From: Amphimedon queenslandica
Lineage: Eukaryota > Porifera > Demospongiae > Haplosclerida > Niphatidae
Assembly: GCF_000090795.2 (NCBI RefSeq)
Contig: NW_003546309.1
Span: forward strand, 32,438 to 96,437
Direction: 5' to 3'
DNA length: 64,000 nucleotides
Made by a program: the position numbers and the translations under genes. The number at the start of each line of letters is the position of its first letter. The first letter of the stretch is position 1. The notes below the pieces were generated by a model that was not told where the DNA came from, ran no database searches, and was given only the letters and a program-made list of their open reading frames with translations. Below, piece after piece: positions 1 to 12,470 of the stretch.

Positions 1-36
1 ACAACATAAGAACATGTATATGTATCAAATGTAATA
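1..36 (+). repeat. Fragment of the dispersed 186-bp repeat family
   Basis: The first bases (acaacataagaacatgtata and what follows) match the part of the repeat monomer seen at about 29520-29555 and 60750-60780. Similarity stops after about position 35, so only an edge fragment or truncated copy is visible. Confidence 0.6.
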
Positions 37-536
37 TAACATCAATTCTATTGCTGAAATTCTGCCACATGTACTACCTTCAGAGCATTTACCGAAGAAC
101 AATAGTACAAACAATTGTTATAAAACAATTTGACCTCATGCCACTATACTAACATTGGAATGCATGACCTCTGCCATCTGTTGCAACCAAATATGGAGAA
201 TGAATGTAATAATTATAACAACTACTCAAGCTATATTGTGTACTGTATAAATACTGTACATGCATGGATTACATTACATGGAGTGGTTACTCTCAGACTA
301 AATAACTTGAAGGGAGAAAAAGACTAAAATATACACGGGCCAATCCTAAAGAATCATGGCTCCTTGTTACTAGAAACAAATTACATTACTTTTGATGCAT
401 GTAAATGTACATGTAATGTAGTAGTGGCCCAAAGCATCATAATTATCATAAATATGTGTCATTGACATGTATAGTACTGGTAATACTGTAACTTGAATAT
501 AATATAAATACTATTGTATCCATCAGTTGCTATTAC

Positions 537-3500
537 CTTGAGTGCTGTAATGACAGGATGTTCTTTAAAGTGGAGGGTATTATTATTAGTAGTAGTAGTA
601 GCGGTATCAGTTGAGTTTAATTCATTTTCGACAGAGTTTTGTTTTGATAAAGGAGAGGGAGATTTCACTTGTACACGAGGTGTCTTCCTCTGCAAGAAAA
701 AAAAGAAAAGAATTAATACTATAATGAAATTTCAAAAGAAAATAAAATAATTCTGAAAAAAAAAGCCTGCGACACCGGCGATTCCTAGGCGGTCACCCAT
801 CCAAGTACTAAGCTGGCCCGACGTTGCTTAACTTCAGTGTTCAGATGGGAACTGGTGCTTTCAACGTGGTATGGCCGCAGACATTCACATTAGTAAAAAA
901 GAGGGATTTTATAGGATTAGTTTTTTAATATTTACTGTTACAAAAAAGTATCACTTACAGAGAACAGAGGAGACCTTGTTTCCTCGACAGGTCCTGTTAT
1001 TCCTGTAACTGTTCTACCTCTCTTACGAGACAGCGGCCCGTCTTCATCTTTTGATTTTGATTTGTCTTTTCTTCGAGGGAAAGTCCCCATATCAGAAGGA
1101 GCAGGAGAGAGGACGGGAGGGAGAGAGGCAGTCAAAGTAGGAGGAGGAGGAGGGGGAGGAAGGGAAGGGGGAGGTTGTGAAGGAGATGGTATAGGAAGTA
1201 GTACAGAGCAAGCAACACGTTGAACGTAATGGCGTAAGTGATTGAATCCTTTACTTATGATGAAGTCCTGATCGAATAGCGACATGGCAAAGTTTACAAA
1301 TGATACAGCTTCTCTCACAATATTCTAATAATGATACAGTAAAGTGTCAATACATTAAAGTGTGAAGAATTTGTCTCCCTCATCTCATAAATGTACACGT
1401 ACATGTATGCATTAAAATCTTCATTTTATTTTTAGTTTAAGTATAATTACTGCTTCTCCTTTCTATTTTAACACATCAGCTGTTAAATGCAAACAGTTTT
1501 CTTTCTTTCTTTCTCTCTCTCTTTCTCTTTCATTCTTCTTATCAATACACACACTTACATGTTTCACAGTCGGTTCATTAAGATCCAACAATATCATCCT
1601 ATCCATTATGATACGAAACACTGAAGCAGACAATACAATACTGGATGATGGCTCGTGATTCTCTCGTTTAGTTGGACTCCGCGGACAATACTGCAACATG
1701 ACATGAAGGAAATGAAACACTTCCTTGAGTGTCGCCTGACGCGAGAACTCCATCACCACATCCCGATACTGGAGTGGGGAGTTAGAGTAGAGTCTTTCGA
1801 GAAGATGAGTCATCTTGTTGAGGTTCTGACTGGCATTCCTCGTGTTCTGTAGAGAGTAAGAGCTGAGGAGACAACTGTTAGAAGAGCAGCCGGAATAAGT
1901 ACACACAGCACAATGAATGAGCGCCTTTATTGCATATTGGAGGACGTGACGAGAATAAGTAGCCGAGGCTTTCTCTTGCTTCTTGTCAGCTCCTAGCAGG
2001 GACCTTTGTCTTATGAGTCTCTTTGGTTCGTTTAGGGACTCCTTTGTAGATGCTTCCAGTCCAAAGTCCATACAAAACTGAATCAAAGAGAAGCACTTTT
2101 GACAGGCTTCCCAAGAATCATCAGTCCAGAGCGTGGCACTGGATGGCAGTTGTATGACTGATTTGAGTATAGCTAGTAAGCTAATCCGTCCTTCGTATGT
2201 TATGAATGATTGCAGCTCACGTTGAATATCAGCCTCACTCAGTGTGGCTCCTTTGATTACCTGAGGCTCTGGGGTCTTCTGTCTCACGGACTGTTCATCA
2301 CTGTCACTGGATTCACTCTCGGACTCTTCACTGACGTCAGTAGAGTGGGCACTAGCTCGTTCATTAGGGGAGGGTGAGGCATGGATACTGAGGGAGAGAG
2401 AAGAGGTGGAGGAGAGAGGGGAGGAAGGGGAGGCACGAGGAGGTGACATAGAAGGATGACCGGAGGACAGAGGGTGCAAGAAATCATGCGAAGGCGATAT
2501 CGAAGACTCTCCAATGGTTGGTGGTACCCCATGCTGTCTGAGCCCCACCCTGAGAGAGCTCGGAGACGGAGTCCTTAATCTCTGATCATCTTTAGGAGGC
2601 TCCTCTGGTCCAGTCTCTTCTTCAGCTATCGACTCAATACCAGCGGAGTAGTTAAAAGGTGCCATCGTCATTGAGGACTTACGAGGAGGGAACCGCCCAC
2701 TGGCAATAATACCCCCAGGAGGACGTGAGCCTACAGAGTTGCGTCTTTGTGGCCCAGTAGTACTGGAAGAGCTATCAGCAAGAGGAGAGTGTATGTTGGG
2801 ACGAGAAGCAGTGGAATACCTCCTCTGGGGGCCGCTGGACTCAACACGTGATCTTGGGATCTCATTCTGTCTCTCTAACTTTGAGGAGGAGGGAGGCTCA
2901 CTGACTATAGGAATATTAGGCGCATTACTAGCTGCTGCTTGTACTGTCTTATCCAACTCTAAACTAAACTGGCTCTCGGGAGTTATGGCAATTGATGGAA
3001 CAGGAGTGGCTCCTTGTATTGATATGGGGGAGGAAGGGGCAACAAGGGACTGGCCCGTCTCAGGATTGATGGAAGAGGTGGGGCCTAGTGCAATTACGAC
3101 TTTACCATCCACGGCTAGTTGAGGGACGTCAATGACAGAGCGACGAATGGTGTCTTTTCTCTTACGAAATGTGACGCCGTACCAGCCGGACTCACTTTTA
3201 GTTCTAATGGAGAGATCCAACCTGTAATGAAAAGAAATGAATAAAAAAGAAAATGAATTTAAAAAAGAATCAATCATTACAATAATTAAATGACGAGTGA
3301 GTAAGCTGGGATTAATCAATGTGATAGTAGTAATGCGGAAACAATTGGGAAAATTTGCTGTATAATTATCAGTTGGATTGAGCCCTGCTATCCAGAGACC
3401 ACTAATCACTACCTTCCTTTCCCTCCTACATGCACTTACACGTATAGCAACCCATTTGACATAATCTCTGTCTACACTTACATAATCATACAGTATATTG

Positions 3501-4251
3501 TATTCCTTTACTTTCTTCCTTCCTTCCCCTACCCTCTCTCTCTCTTTCTAATTCTCTTTCTCTCTCTCTCTAATTCTCTCTCTATCAACCTTTTAGTCAT
3601 TTCAGCAAGATAGTCCAGGGCCCACACCACAGAATGAATGTTAGTCTTCTCGGTTACGGTAGAAAGAAACTTCAATATAGAGATGTCACACATGCGTGCT
3701 AGCTGCGCGGTTGGAATGCTACCACAATCCAGCACAATGCGATCGGAGCTCTCCGGATTCTCCTCTGCGACATAAAAAGGATTCACGGCCAGCCTACGAA
3801 ATATCTTTTTTCTCGGGCACCTGTTGCCGTATAAGGACTCCGTTATTTCGTTTTCAATCCCTCCTCTCCCGCTGGAGTCAAACGTTGATTGTGCAAAGAG
3901 AGATATAAAGGCATCAACGTATTCCTGGTAGCGAGTTAGACTTGAGAAGGAAGAGGGAGGAGGGCTCTCCGCGAAAGCGTGAGGATTCATCTCAAGAAAC
4001 TCCGTAAATTCAGAGTCTAGTTTGCCAATGTCTAGCAGTATGATGTCAAAAGCTTGACGGTTAGTGAAACTCTCTTTTAGGGAGGCTTGCCATGCCCTTG
4101 GATGAGCCGGGGAGATTATGTCGTCAAGAGCAAACGAGATCCTACGGCGAGTCTTTTTTGATGCATTTCGTCTGTCTCGAAGATTGCGGGTGTTTGTGGG
4201 CGTGGTTGACCGCACCCCTATTGCAATGTTCTCGATTGTACTGGTAGACAT
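537..4251 (-). CDS. UNC80: UNC80-like protein, 5' part (gene continues past left edge)
   Basis: Four minus-strand exons join in frame: 4251-3590, 3221-1559, 1324-959 and 689-537 (948 codons). UNC80 is a large scaffold of the NALCN sodium-leak channel complex. Support is similarity to UNC80 as I recall it. The end of exon 1 (CDISILKFL...VVWALDYL) resembles a vertebrate block (DVAVLRCLL...WSLMYYLQRL). Exon 2 ends with helical segments like the UNC80 region around LTKLYKLDKMQFRQ and VVDFLHALLGFC, and exon 3 continues that alignment. Exon 2 also holds a long Ser/Pro-rich spacer. Family members exceed 3000 residues, so most of the gene lies to the left. ATG 4251 is the first Met, but a strong acceptor (cttttcttttag) ends at 4273 and the frame stays open between, so a 5' exon probably exists upstream. 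The canonical UNC80 N-terminus was not found. Confidence 0.68.
765..882 (-). rRNA. 5S ribosomal RNA gene
   Basis: The minus strand begins GTCTGCGGCCATACCACG and keeps the standard animal 5S blocks: CCCATCTGAACACTGAAG, GTTAAGCAACGTCGGGCC, TACTTGGATGGGTGACCGCC and the 3' end GTCGCAGGC. The internal control region that binds TFIIIA is intact. A run of eight T follows on the transcribed strand (757-764), as expected for Pol III termination. The gene is about 118 bp and lies wholly inside an UNC80-like intron (690-958), on the same strand as the host gene. Confidence 0.95.
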
Positions 4252-6120
4252 GGCGTGAGTAACATACCTCAGCTAAAAGAAAAGTGAAGGAGAGAAAGAG
4301 AGAGAGAAAGCAGTCGTGCAATTGGGTAAACAATACTATAATACATATACACATGCGTACAAGTGCATAAAAACATTTTCTATTTAGACTACAACAAATG
4401 CAATAACACAGAGAGCCAACACAATATCATTATTATTAATATTATTTTTTAAATGACTATTATTATTATTATTCTTATTGTTAGTGTTAATGGCTAGCTG
4501 TTTATGATCCACGTACACGTACACACACATAGATAGAATGCAGTCTATTAGTAAACACATTCCACAGTGTAACCGTATGCATTAAGTGTACATCTATATG
4601 TATATGTACACATAGAAATCACATTATAGTTAGATTTGGACTTGGCTGATGATAATATTATCATTAGAAATTTTGTAGAATAAGCAAGGAAGATATTAAC
4701 CAATCCTCCTATGCAAACAAACCAAAAAAAGGAGCCAGTATCATTACTCTTAATGTTTTTACATGCATAAATATATAATGGTCACAAAATAAAAAGTAAG
4801 ATGGGTCTGTATTATTAAATTAACACAATTATATTTAATAACTGAAATATCCCCATTGATAAATATGCACAAAATGGGATCATACGCACAATAATTTCTT
4901 TCTTAGATGGATAACTTGCAAGCTACACTGTACATGCATACTGTATACACACACTATGAAGTTAAAAAAGCACAAGTAGCTTCTTACAAAAAGCAACGCT
5001 TTGACAAAAATATATTTGGCAAAATTTAAGCAACTACACGTAAACTGATATATTTGGGAGGCATGGAACACAAACAAAATGTCAAAAGAGGCACAATGTG
5101 TGAGCATTAGTTGCGAACTCTGTGGAATAGGCTAAGAACAAACTAAGAGGCATATAAAGTCATAACAATCCCAATCAAAATTATTGTGAAATAAAACGAT
5201 ACTACAGCATATCATACAAGAGAATACTGCTACATTCCAATCTCTCCTTGTTATCATAATTGTCTGCCATCCTCATTAATGCGGACTACAAAAATTTATT
5301 GTATCATTATTGATACATAAATACTTAGCTCATGATCAGTAATACAAGTAGATATGGAGTCATTGTTTTGATGAAATCATGCACTAAGAACAAACAATAA
5401 ACTCTCTTACCTCTCTCACTCTCTCTGCACGTACACTCTACAGGTCTCCTGCTCAAAGAGCACCTAATAGGTTAGTCGTTGATGCTTTCCTTCATTTCAC
5501 ACTATACATAGGCTGTACAGCATCAAAATTGGTTTGCCATTTTTTGAAATGACGCAAATACATGCACATGTACTATATTTCTCTAAATGTTATGTCAATA
5601 TATAATGATGCTTAACTTTAAAAGGCTCCAAATCCAAAAGCTTTACAAGGAGCTCAACAAAACACCAGGTCTTATCAATTATCAGCTAGGCTATACAGTA
5701 CAAGTATATTCATGACTTTCCACACAACAAATGAATATAGATCTTAGGTTTATGACTCACGGGTCCTCTCTTCTGGTCTAGCTATACTGATACGCTAGTG
5801 GTCTAACGTCTCCTTTGCCCACAAGCAGCAAATGCCTAGACAAATCCAGACAAACCTCTCTCTGTAGTCTATCTCACTGCCAGTAACTGGTTTTGGCAAA
5901 AATTTTTAATTAATTTTTATACCGTAATCTGTTCCAGTTATACGAGTAGTCTAATAATTCATAACTAGTTACACCCCAACTCTCTGGTTAATTAACTAAA
6001 AAGTGATATTAAGTGTTCCAAAAATGTTGAGATTTCAGTCTACTTTGAAGACCCTATGGGTAATACAATATTATGTAATAATATATTTTTATTTCAGTAA
6101 TATTTGATTTAATTGAGTGC

Positions 6121-6440
6121 CAAAAAAGAAAAAAAATTGGCGTGTGATGTATGGTTTATTAATTTCTTCTTCACCTTTTTTTTTAATTTAAATTGAAAAA
6201 AATAATAAATTGCAGTATGTACCATTGGAGTCTCACCACTGCACACTTAAGTTTTTTTATGTCTAACAGAAAGTTTATTATTTTCTAACTTTTAAATTAA
6301 AAAAATTGACATTCTTTTTATGTATTCTGATTATCAAAAAAAGAAAAAAAATTGGCGTGTGTGTATGTGTGTATGAGGCTCTGTACGTATATGTTACTAT
6401 TTAAGTACATGTAAAGGCTCTGTATGTATATTAACTATTA
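6121..6440 (+). repeat. Direct repeat pair and tandem AGGCTCTGTA units
   Basis: The block AAAAAAGAAAAAAAATTGG followed by CGTGTG occurs near 6122 and again near 6336. The second copy is followed by duplicated units aggctctgtacgtatat (about 6375) and aggctctgtatgtatat (about 6415). It looks like local segmental duplication; no transposon ends are clear. Confidence 0.55.
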
Positions 6441-6740
6441 AGTATGAGGCTTCATGTATGTATACACAATTGCATGATAAGCTCTACAGTACCAATGGCA
6501 CTGACTACCAGTACTCATAGCGTGCACTCTATGAGGAATGGTAGCCAATGGAAGTGTGTCACCAGCACTGTACAAACCTGTTGTAGTCTGAAGCTGTGTG
6601 TGCATTATAATGTAAGCTCTGTATGCATACTAATTAAACTATATTAGACACAGTGTATTGTACTTACATGTAATTGCATGCCACTGAAGCCAGCCACGGC
6701 TTATAACCTATCTAAAGAACCTACAAGAAATTCTACAAAT

Positions 6741-6821
6741 GCGGTTTCGGGGATTCGAACCCGGACCTTCTTGCCTCAAGGCCCGGGCCCATCCCCTTAA
6801 CCACTAGGCTACCCGGACCGC
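6741..6821 (-). tRNA. tRNA-like Pol III unit (tRNA gene, pseudogene or tRNA-derived SINE head)
   Basis: The 81-nt minus-strand sequence starts GCGGTCCGGG and ends GAAACCGC. It has a perfect A box (TAGCCTAGTGG) and B box (GGTTCGAATCC). The outer acceptor pairs (GCGGT/ACCGC) form, but inner acceptor and one T-stem pair mismatch. No normal anticodon stem is obvious: the middle contains GGCCTTGAGGC and CTTG-AGG-CAAG, which could be a rearranged anticodon arm plus a long variable arm, as in Ser or Leu tRNAs. No T-run terminator follows directly. I do not assign an anticodon; a degenerate gene or SINE head is as likely as a working tRNA. Confidence 0.6.
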
Positions 6822-7419
6822 CGGGCAACAGCACGTGATTTTTCCACCTACACATACCAATGGTCATTACAATACTGCATTATACACTGTGTAAATGCTA
6901 TATACTGCCATACTAGTACTAATTGGACTTGCCCAGCTGACTACAGCATCTTTCGTTTAACACCAGAGCTAGCTTCTAATCTACTAATCATGATTCATCT
7001 TCTTCTCAAAATCTATCAACTAGTCTAGAGGAGTCTTGGCTACTATTAAAGCCCACCAAAGTTTACTTAAGTTTCCATACTTTCCAGAGCTGATGAAATA
7101 GCCTTTAGAGTTGCTTTAGAGGATTCTCTCTCTTATCTTGCTGAAGTTCCTGTTAGCATAGATACCGAATGGTAATTATGGTGTACTAAAACCAAGAGTA
7201 CATTATACCTAAAGTACTCTAAGTCTCAACTCTAAGTAGAGTCTAAAACCTAAATAAGTTATCAACAAAGTTATTAGATCTGTAGGTGTGGTCAAATCAT
7301 TGAAATCAATTAATTAACTTATTTGAGGTTATGTCCGCTGGCACATCTTTGACCCGATAGAGTTTAAAGAGTCTTTAAACCTCATCTCTGCTCTGTTCCA
7401 TATCCCCCTGAAGGTAGAG

Positions 7420-10400
7420 ATGGCCATGAGCAATTCCAGGGACGTGGCTGACGCATGGTTTCACGGTAAAATCACTCGAGAAAATGCCGCACACCTAGTC
7501 ACCTCTCTCCCGGGCAAACTGGACGGGTATTTCTTGGTTAGGGAGAGCCTCCGAATTCCTGGGAGCTTCGTACTGACAATGTGGGCCGACAACACTGTCC
7601 ACCACTTTCAGATCATTGGTCACGGTGATGGGTGGTTTTCTGTTGACAATGGGCCACTATTTCAGGGACTGGATGAGCTTATCCATCACTACCAAGTCAA
7701 ACCTGATGGTCTTCCCAAGAGACTCCTCGACTTTGTCCCGGGTCAACCTCCTCCCCTCTCCGCTAGAAAGAGGGTCCTTACTAACCTCCACAAGGCCGTG
7801 GCTGTGAACGATATTAAAATAGTTCGTAAGTATCTCTCGGGCCCTCCATCACTGACCGTGGGGACTGTTGACTCGCCCAATGCGGAGGGACAGACTCCAG
7901 TACACGAGGCAGCAAAGAGAGGATACATTGAGATGGTAGCGCTGCTCGTTGAGCATAAACCTGATCTATCTCTGAGGGACTCTAAAGGATCCACAGCACT
8001 TCATGTGAGGAGAAAGAGAGAGGGAGGGAGAGAGAGAGAAGATGAATAAGAGGAGAGGGGATAACTTAAGTGCAGGGAAACAAATAAGGAATGACAAGCA
8101 AGTGTTGGGGAAGAGACTTAAGTGTTAATTATTGCCACCGCCTGTTGGATCATTCTTTCTACACACTTCACCGATCACCAAAAATGCACAATATTTCCCT
8201 CAAAATTACATACATTATACCTTGCCTCAAAGTAATTATTTATAAAAATGCAACAATTTATTATTGTTATTATTATTATTTTATTATTATTTATCATCAT
8301 AGTTAGCTGCACAGAATGGCTATGCAGACATTATCAAGTTGTTAGTTGAGAATGGTAAAGCTGATGTACAGGAAAGAAACACCACCACAGGTATGTCCCT
8401 TCTTCCCCTCGCTACTTTTTATAATGTCTTCTTGGAAATCTGCCCATTTTGTGTGTATTCGTACAAGCGTGACACTATTTTTTAATTGAGTTGATGCAGT
8501 ATGTACAAATCACTCTTTTCCCTACTCTGTATCGGCGTCATTTAAGTCCTTTTTTTATTATGTCCTTTGTTTCCATTAGGGTGGGTTGCACTGCACGAGG
8601 CTGCATTCAGAGGTCATGTTGATTGTTGTAAGATGCTATTGACTCACAACGCTCCTCTAAGACCACGTACCCCTTCGCCTGACGAGGACACACCAAGGGA
8701 ATTAGCAAATAGATATAAACAAGATAAAGTTATCAGTCTTCTTGGTAAGTAATAAATCTCTCCTCTTTCTCTCTCTCTCTCTTTGTTATCCTTTCTTCCT
8801 GCCTACACTTTTACTCTATCTTTCTTGTGTTGTTAATTGACATTGTGACACATGTATAATTATGGTCAAAATTTACTATTTACTGTATAAAGCAAAAATA
8901 AATAGTGGAATATTGTATGTATTTTTGTAACAATCTCTATGGGCTTCAATGAGTCCAATGCACATAAGCTGTGTAACTAAGTAATCCTCAGTGAAATTTG
9001 ATTACAATACTAATGAGTGGACTTTAGATCTTTATGGTATTATTATAGACTGTAATTCAAGATATATTGTAAACTAAAAACATGTAAGTATAGTTATGGA
9101 CATAGATAGATTGTTAGATACAGTATAGGGTATCCCTAGTATACTGTATGTGTAGTATAAGTTTGCTGTTCTGTTATCATTTAGGATCCGGGTGGTTGTT
9201 GTACTCCAATTCCTTTCATTCAATTGATAATGGGAGGTCGAGTGTCCTGCATGTTATTGAAGTCTGTGTGGTCCAATCTTAATGTACATGTACATAGGCA
9301 CTTTATTGCATTAGGTCCTATTGGTTATTTTTCTTTGTGACCTTCCATATCAATTGTTATATAAAAACATTATAGTGTGTACTTTTCTATCCTTTAGACT
9401 GGGTAGCTGCTAATTATCCTAAGCCGCGGACAAACACTTCAGAATGGCTTCACAAAGTCCTGGATAGGAATGTAAGAGTTTTACATGTACTGTGGTCTAC
9501 TTTCTGGATTATTTGTTGTTGTTATGGTAGCTGCTTCTGTTTCCTATCTTAAGCTTGCTCTGTTTTGATATGCATTTATAGTATCAGGCATAGTTCCAAT
9601 TGGAACTGAATCCAGATTGTAAGATATACATTCCTTGAATGCATGTACATGTATATTGCATGATAATTGATATCTCTTATTTTTTTACTGTTAATAACTT
9701 TGATTGATTGTTTATGCAAGCTAATGCACAAAAACAACCTTTGACAGCTTGTGTTATATTATACTCTACACAACTATGATATTTCATGTACATGTGTCAT
9801 TAAATGATTTTTTTTTAATTATTTTTAGCATGCTGTGGAGTACCTTCGTCAGAATGGGCAGGTTGATGGGAGTTTCCTAGTCCGTCCCAACTCACGGAAA
9901 CCTGGATACTACGCACTTACTCTTGTGTACAAGCAGATGCCATTTCATTATGAAATCATTTGTGAAGTAAAATATCTCCTTTTGAACTTTGTGTACTCTG
10001 TGTACTTTTAATTATTTCTGAACCTTTTCTGTTTATAACCTTTTATCATTTTATATTCACTTGCGTGTTGTAAGGTTATCTTTGTATTTCGTTTTAATTA
10101 TCTGTCCTTTCCCTTCCTCTTTTCAGTCTGATAGATGGTACTACATTGATGACGGCCCGTTATTTGATTCCATATCCTTGTGCGTTGATCACTACATGAT
10201 GTTTGCCGACGGCCTCCCCACAATACTGAGGCATCCGATAGCACCGATTGATAACAGAATATGCCGGACGCTCAGTAAAGCCGTAAGCCGATCAATGTAT
10301 ACATGTACTGTAATTATTTTTATTTTTGGTGCCAGAATAAATAAACTATGATCTTTGTAGCTCTTATAGACGTACATGTATGTGTACATGTATGTTTAAA

Positions 10401-12470
10401 TATCTATGTATGTGAAACATAACTATAACTATAAATATATGTATAAATATGTTTATATTTCTTTCTCTCTTTGTAGCCTCCTCCTGGCCAGCTTCTCTTT
10501 TCCCAGTCTCAACCTCTTCATCATACTAGGCCTCCTCTCCCAACCCCTCCCTCTAGACAGTCCTCTCGTCCTCCTGCTCCTCTGCCTCCTATGGGTAATG
10601 CCCCCGCACTTAATGGCATCCCCTCCTTCAAGACCGTCTCTGCTAACTCTTCCTCTCCCTCCTCTCTCTCTGGCCCTGCTAGTCGCTCACATCAACCCCA
10701 TCAGGATCCTTATTCCATGGTCTACATACAGGAGAAGTCTCTTTCGCTTGGGCCCGAGCTGGGGCAGGGAGAGTTTGGATCGGTTTTGAGGGGAACTTAT
10801 CGTATGCCTGATGGAAAATCTGTAAGAGGGAGAGAAAGAGAAGCATGTATATGTATTATGTACATATATTGTATGTACGTGTACGTATGTATGTATTATG
10901 TATATGTGTGTGGGTGTGTTGTTTGGTGGCTGGTTGTGACAAATTGAAGGAGTGAGAGGGGATTTAGAAAGAAAAAACTGAAGTGAGCCATCATAAACTT
11001 ATTCAATGCATCAATAGGTCGACGTGGCTGTAAAAACATTGAGAGTTGATGCTATGGGACACGGAGAAAAAGTAAAACATTTCAAACATATTTCACTTCA
11101 AATCTCACCCTTGCTCTCTCTCTCTCTCTCTCTCATTTAGGAATTTCTTAGAGAGGCCAAGATTATGATGGGCCTCCATCATCCTGGTATAGTCCAGCTG
11201 ATAGGAGTCACTAAGAACAAACCTTTGATGTTGGTACAGGAGCTCGTCCCGTGTGGTGCGCTGGTCGATTACCTGTACGACGGCAAGTACCCAAAACCTG
11301 AAATAATGACACTTAAGCTCTGGGCGGCTGAGATAGCCTCGGGGATGATGTATCTGGAAAAGAAGAGGTTCGTTCACAGAGACTTGGCAGCAAGAAATAT
11401 ACTAGTGGCATCCTCTTATGTTGTAAGTGATGAGGGAATGAGATATGGAAGAGAGAGAGAGAGAGAGAGTGAGAGTGAGAGAGAGAGAGAGAGAGAGTGA
11501 GAGAGAGTTAGAATAAGATAATAGTAAAGCTACATGTAAGAGATATCCAGAACAAAGTAGTATAAAGAAAGAGATTAAAGACAATATTTAGGAATATGTA
11601 CACGTGTATTTACAGTATTTACAATATTCATTTTGTTTATTAGGTAAAAATCAGTGATTTTGGTCTCTCTCGTGCAGTTGGGGCTAACAGTGATTATTAC
11701 AAAGCATCCCAAGGAGGAAGGTGGCCCGTGAAATGGTAAGCATGATACTGTTGTAATTGTTTGTAGGCTGCCAAGTTTCCTAAATATTTCCTAACAACTG
11801 TTATGTTTGTCCTTTGCTTCTCACTTTTCAATGTCTTCCACCTACATGTACATGTACATGTACTTGTACACGTACCTCCACTTCACTCTCTCTCTCTCTC
11901 TTCTTTCTCCTATTCTCATTCCATACAGGTATGCACCAGAGTCCATCAATTATGGCACATTCTCACACGCCAGTGACGTGTGGAGTTACGGCGTTACATT
12001 GTGGGAGATGTTCTCGTATGGTGAGCCACCCTATGGTGAGATGACAGGAGCTGAGGTCAGCTATGCACTATAATAATATACATATACATGTACATGATTG
12101 TGCATTGTAATTCTATACTTTAAATGAATAACTTATTAATAGTACTACTTTATCTATAACCCACTAATTTATTGTGTGATTTGGTAGTACAACTATCTTG
12201 GGACAGTATTTTATTATACAGTAATTCTTGTTAGGTAAACTATAATTCTTTCTTTTCCTCTGTTCTCCTTAGGTATTGGATTTTATAGAGAACAGGAACG
12301 GTCGATTGGACAGACCTCCCACGTGTCCTCTTCCGATATACCATTTGATGCTTAACTGCTGGTCCCTGGAGACCAACCAGAGACCAACGTTTGCCGAGTT
12401 GTACGACTTCTTTAATAAAAGTGACGACATACCTCACAAAGAACTGTACCAGAATCCAGGAAAACTATAA
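7420..12470 (+). CDS. shark: Shark/HTK16-type SH2-ankyrin-SH2 tyrosine kinase
   Basis: Twelve exons join in frame (7420-8004, 8303-8390, 8580-8744, 9398-9471, 9829-9966, 10127-10282, 10477-10821, 11018-11071, 11141-11422, 11644-11735, 11929-12055, 12273-12470) into 767 residues. The order is SH2 (about 13-100, FLVRES with Arg41), ankyrin repeats (about 150-275), second SH2 (about 296-390, FLVRPN with Arg323), a Pro/Ser-rich linker (403-490) and a tyrosine kinase domain (about 495-760). The kinase looks active: glycine loop [12 protein letters not shown] Lys523, alphaC Glu in [14 protein letters not shown] with Asp616, DFG Asp634, and two activation-loop tyrosines (SDYYKAS). This is the cytoplasmic Shark/HTK16 architecture, known from cnidarians, flies and other invertebrates and acting downstream of ITAM-type or phagocytic receptors. 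ATG 7420 precedes the first SH2; a second ATG lies two codons later. Confidence 0.92.

Larger units (their letters stand above)
4276..7419. other. Intergenic spacer between the UNC80-like and Shark-like genes
   Basis: This AT-rich 3.1 kb has no convincing coding exon on either strand. It should hold the divergent promoters and 5' leaders of the two flanking genes. I see a tRNA-like unit (6741-6821), a direct repeat pair around 6121 and 6336, and scattered ATGTAC repeats. A 35-codon open stretch near 7070-7175 (ending ...SIDTEW stop) has no start codon or recognisable family and is not called. Confidence 0.6.

Noticed and set aside
4880-5107. Candidate upstream UNC80-like exon
   Set aside because: The hydrophobic, Cys-rich translation has no resemblance to UNC80 and lacks a matching donor in phase.
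7070-7175. Short open stretch ending SIDTEW before the kinase gene
   Set aside because: No start codon, no splice context that fits, no recognised family. Open length is unremarkable for this composition.
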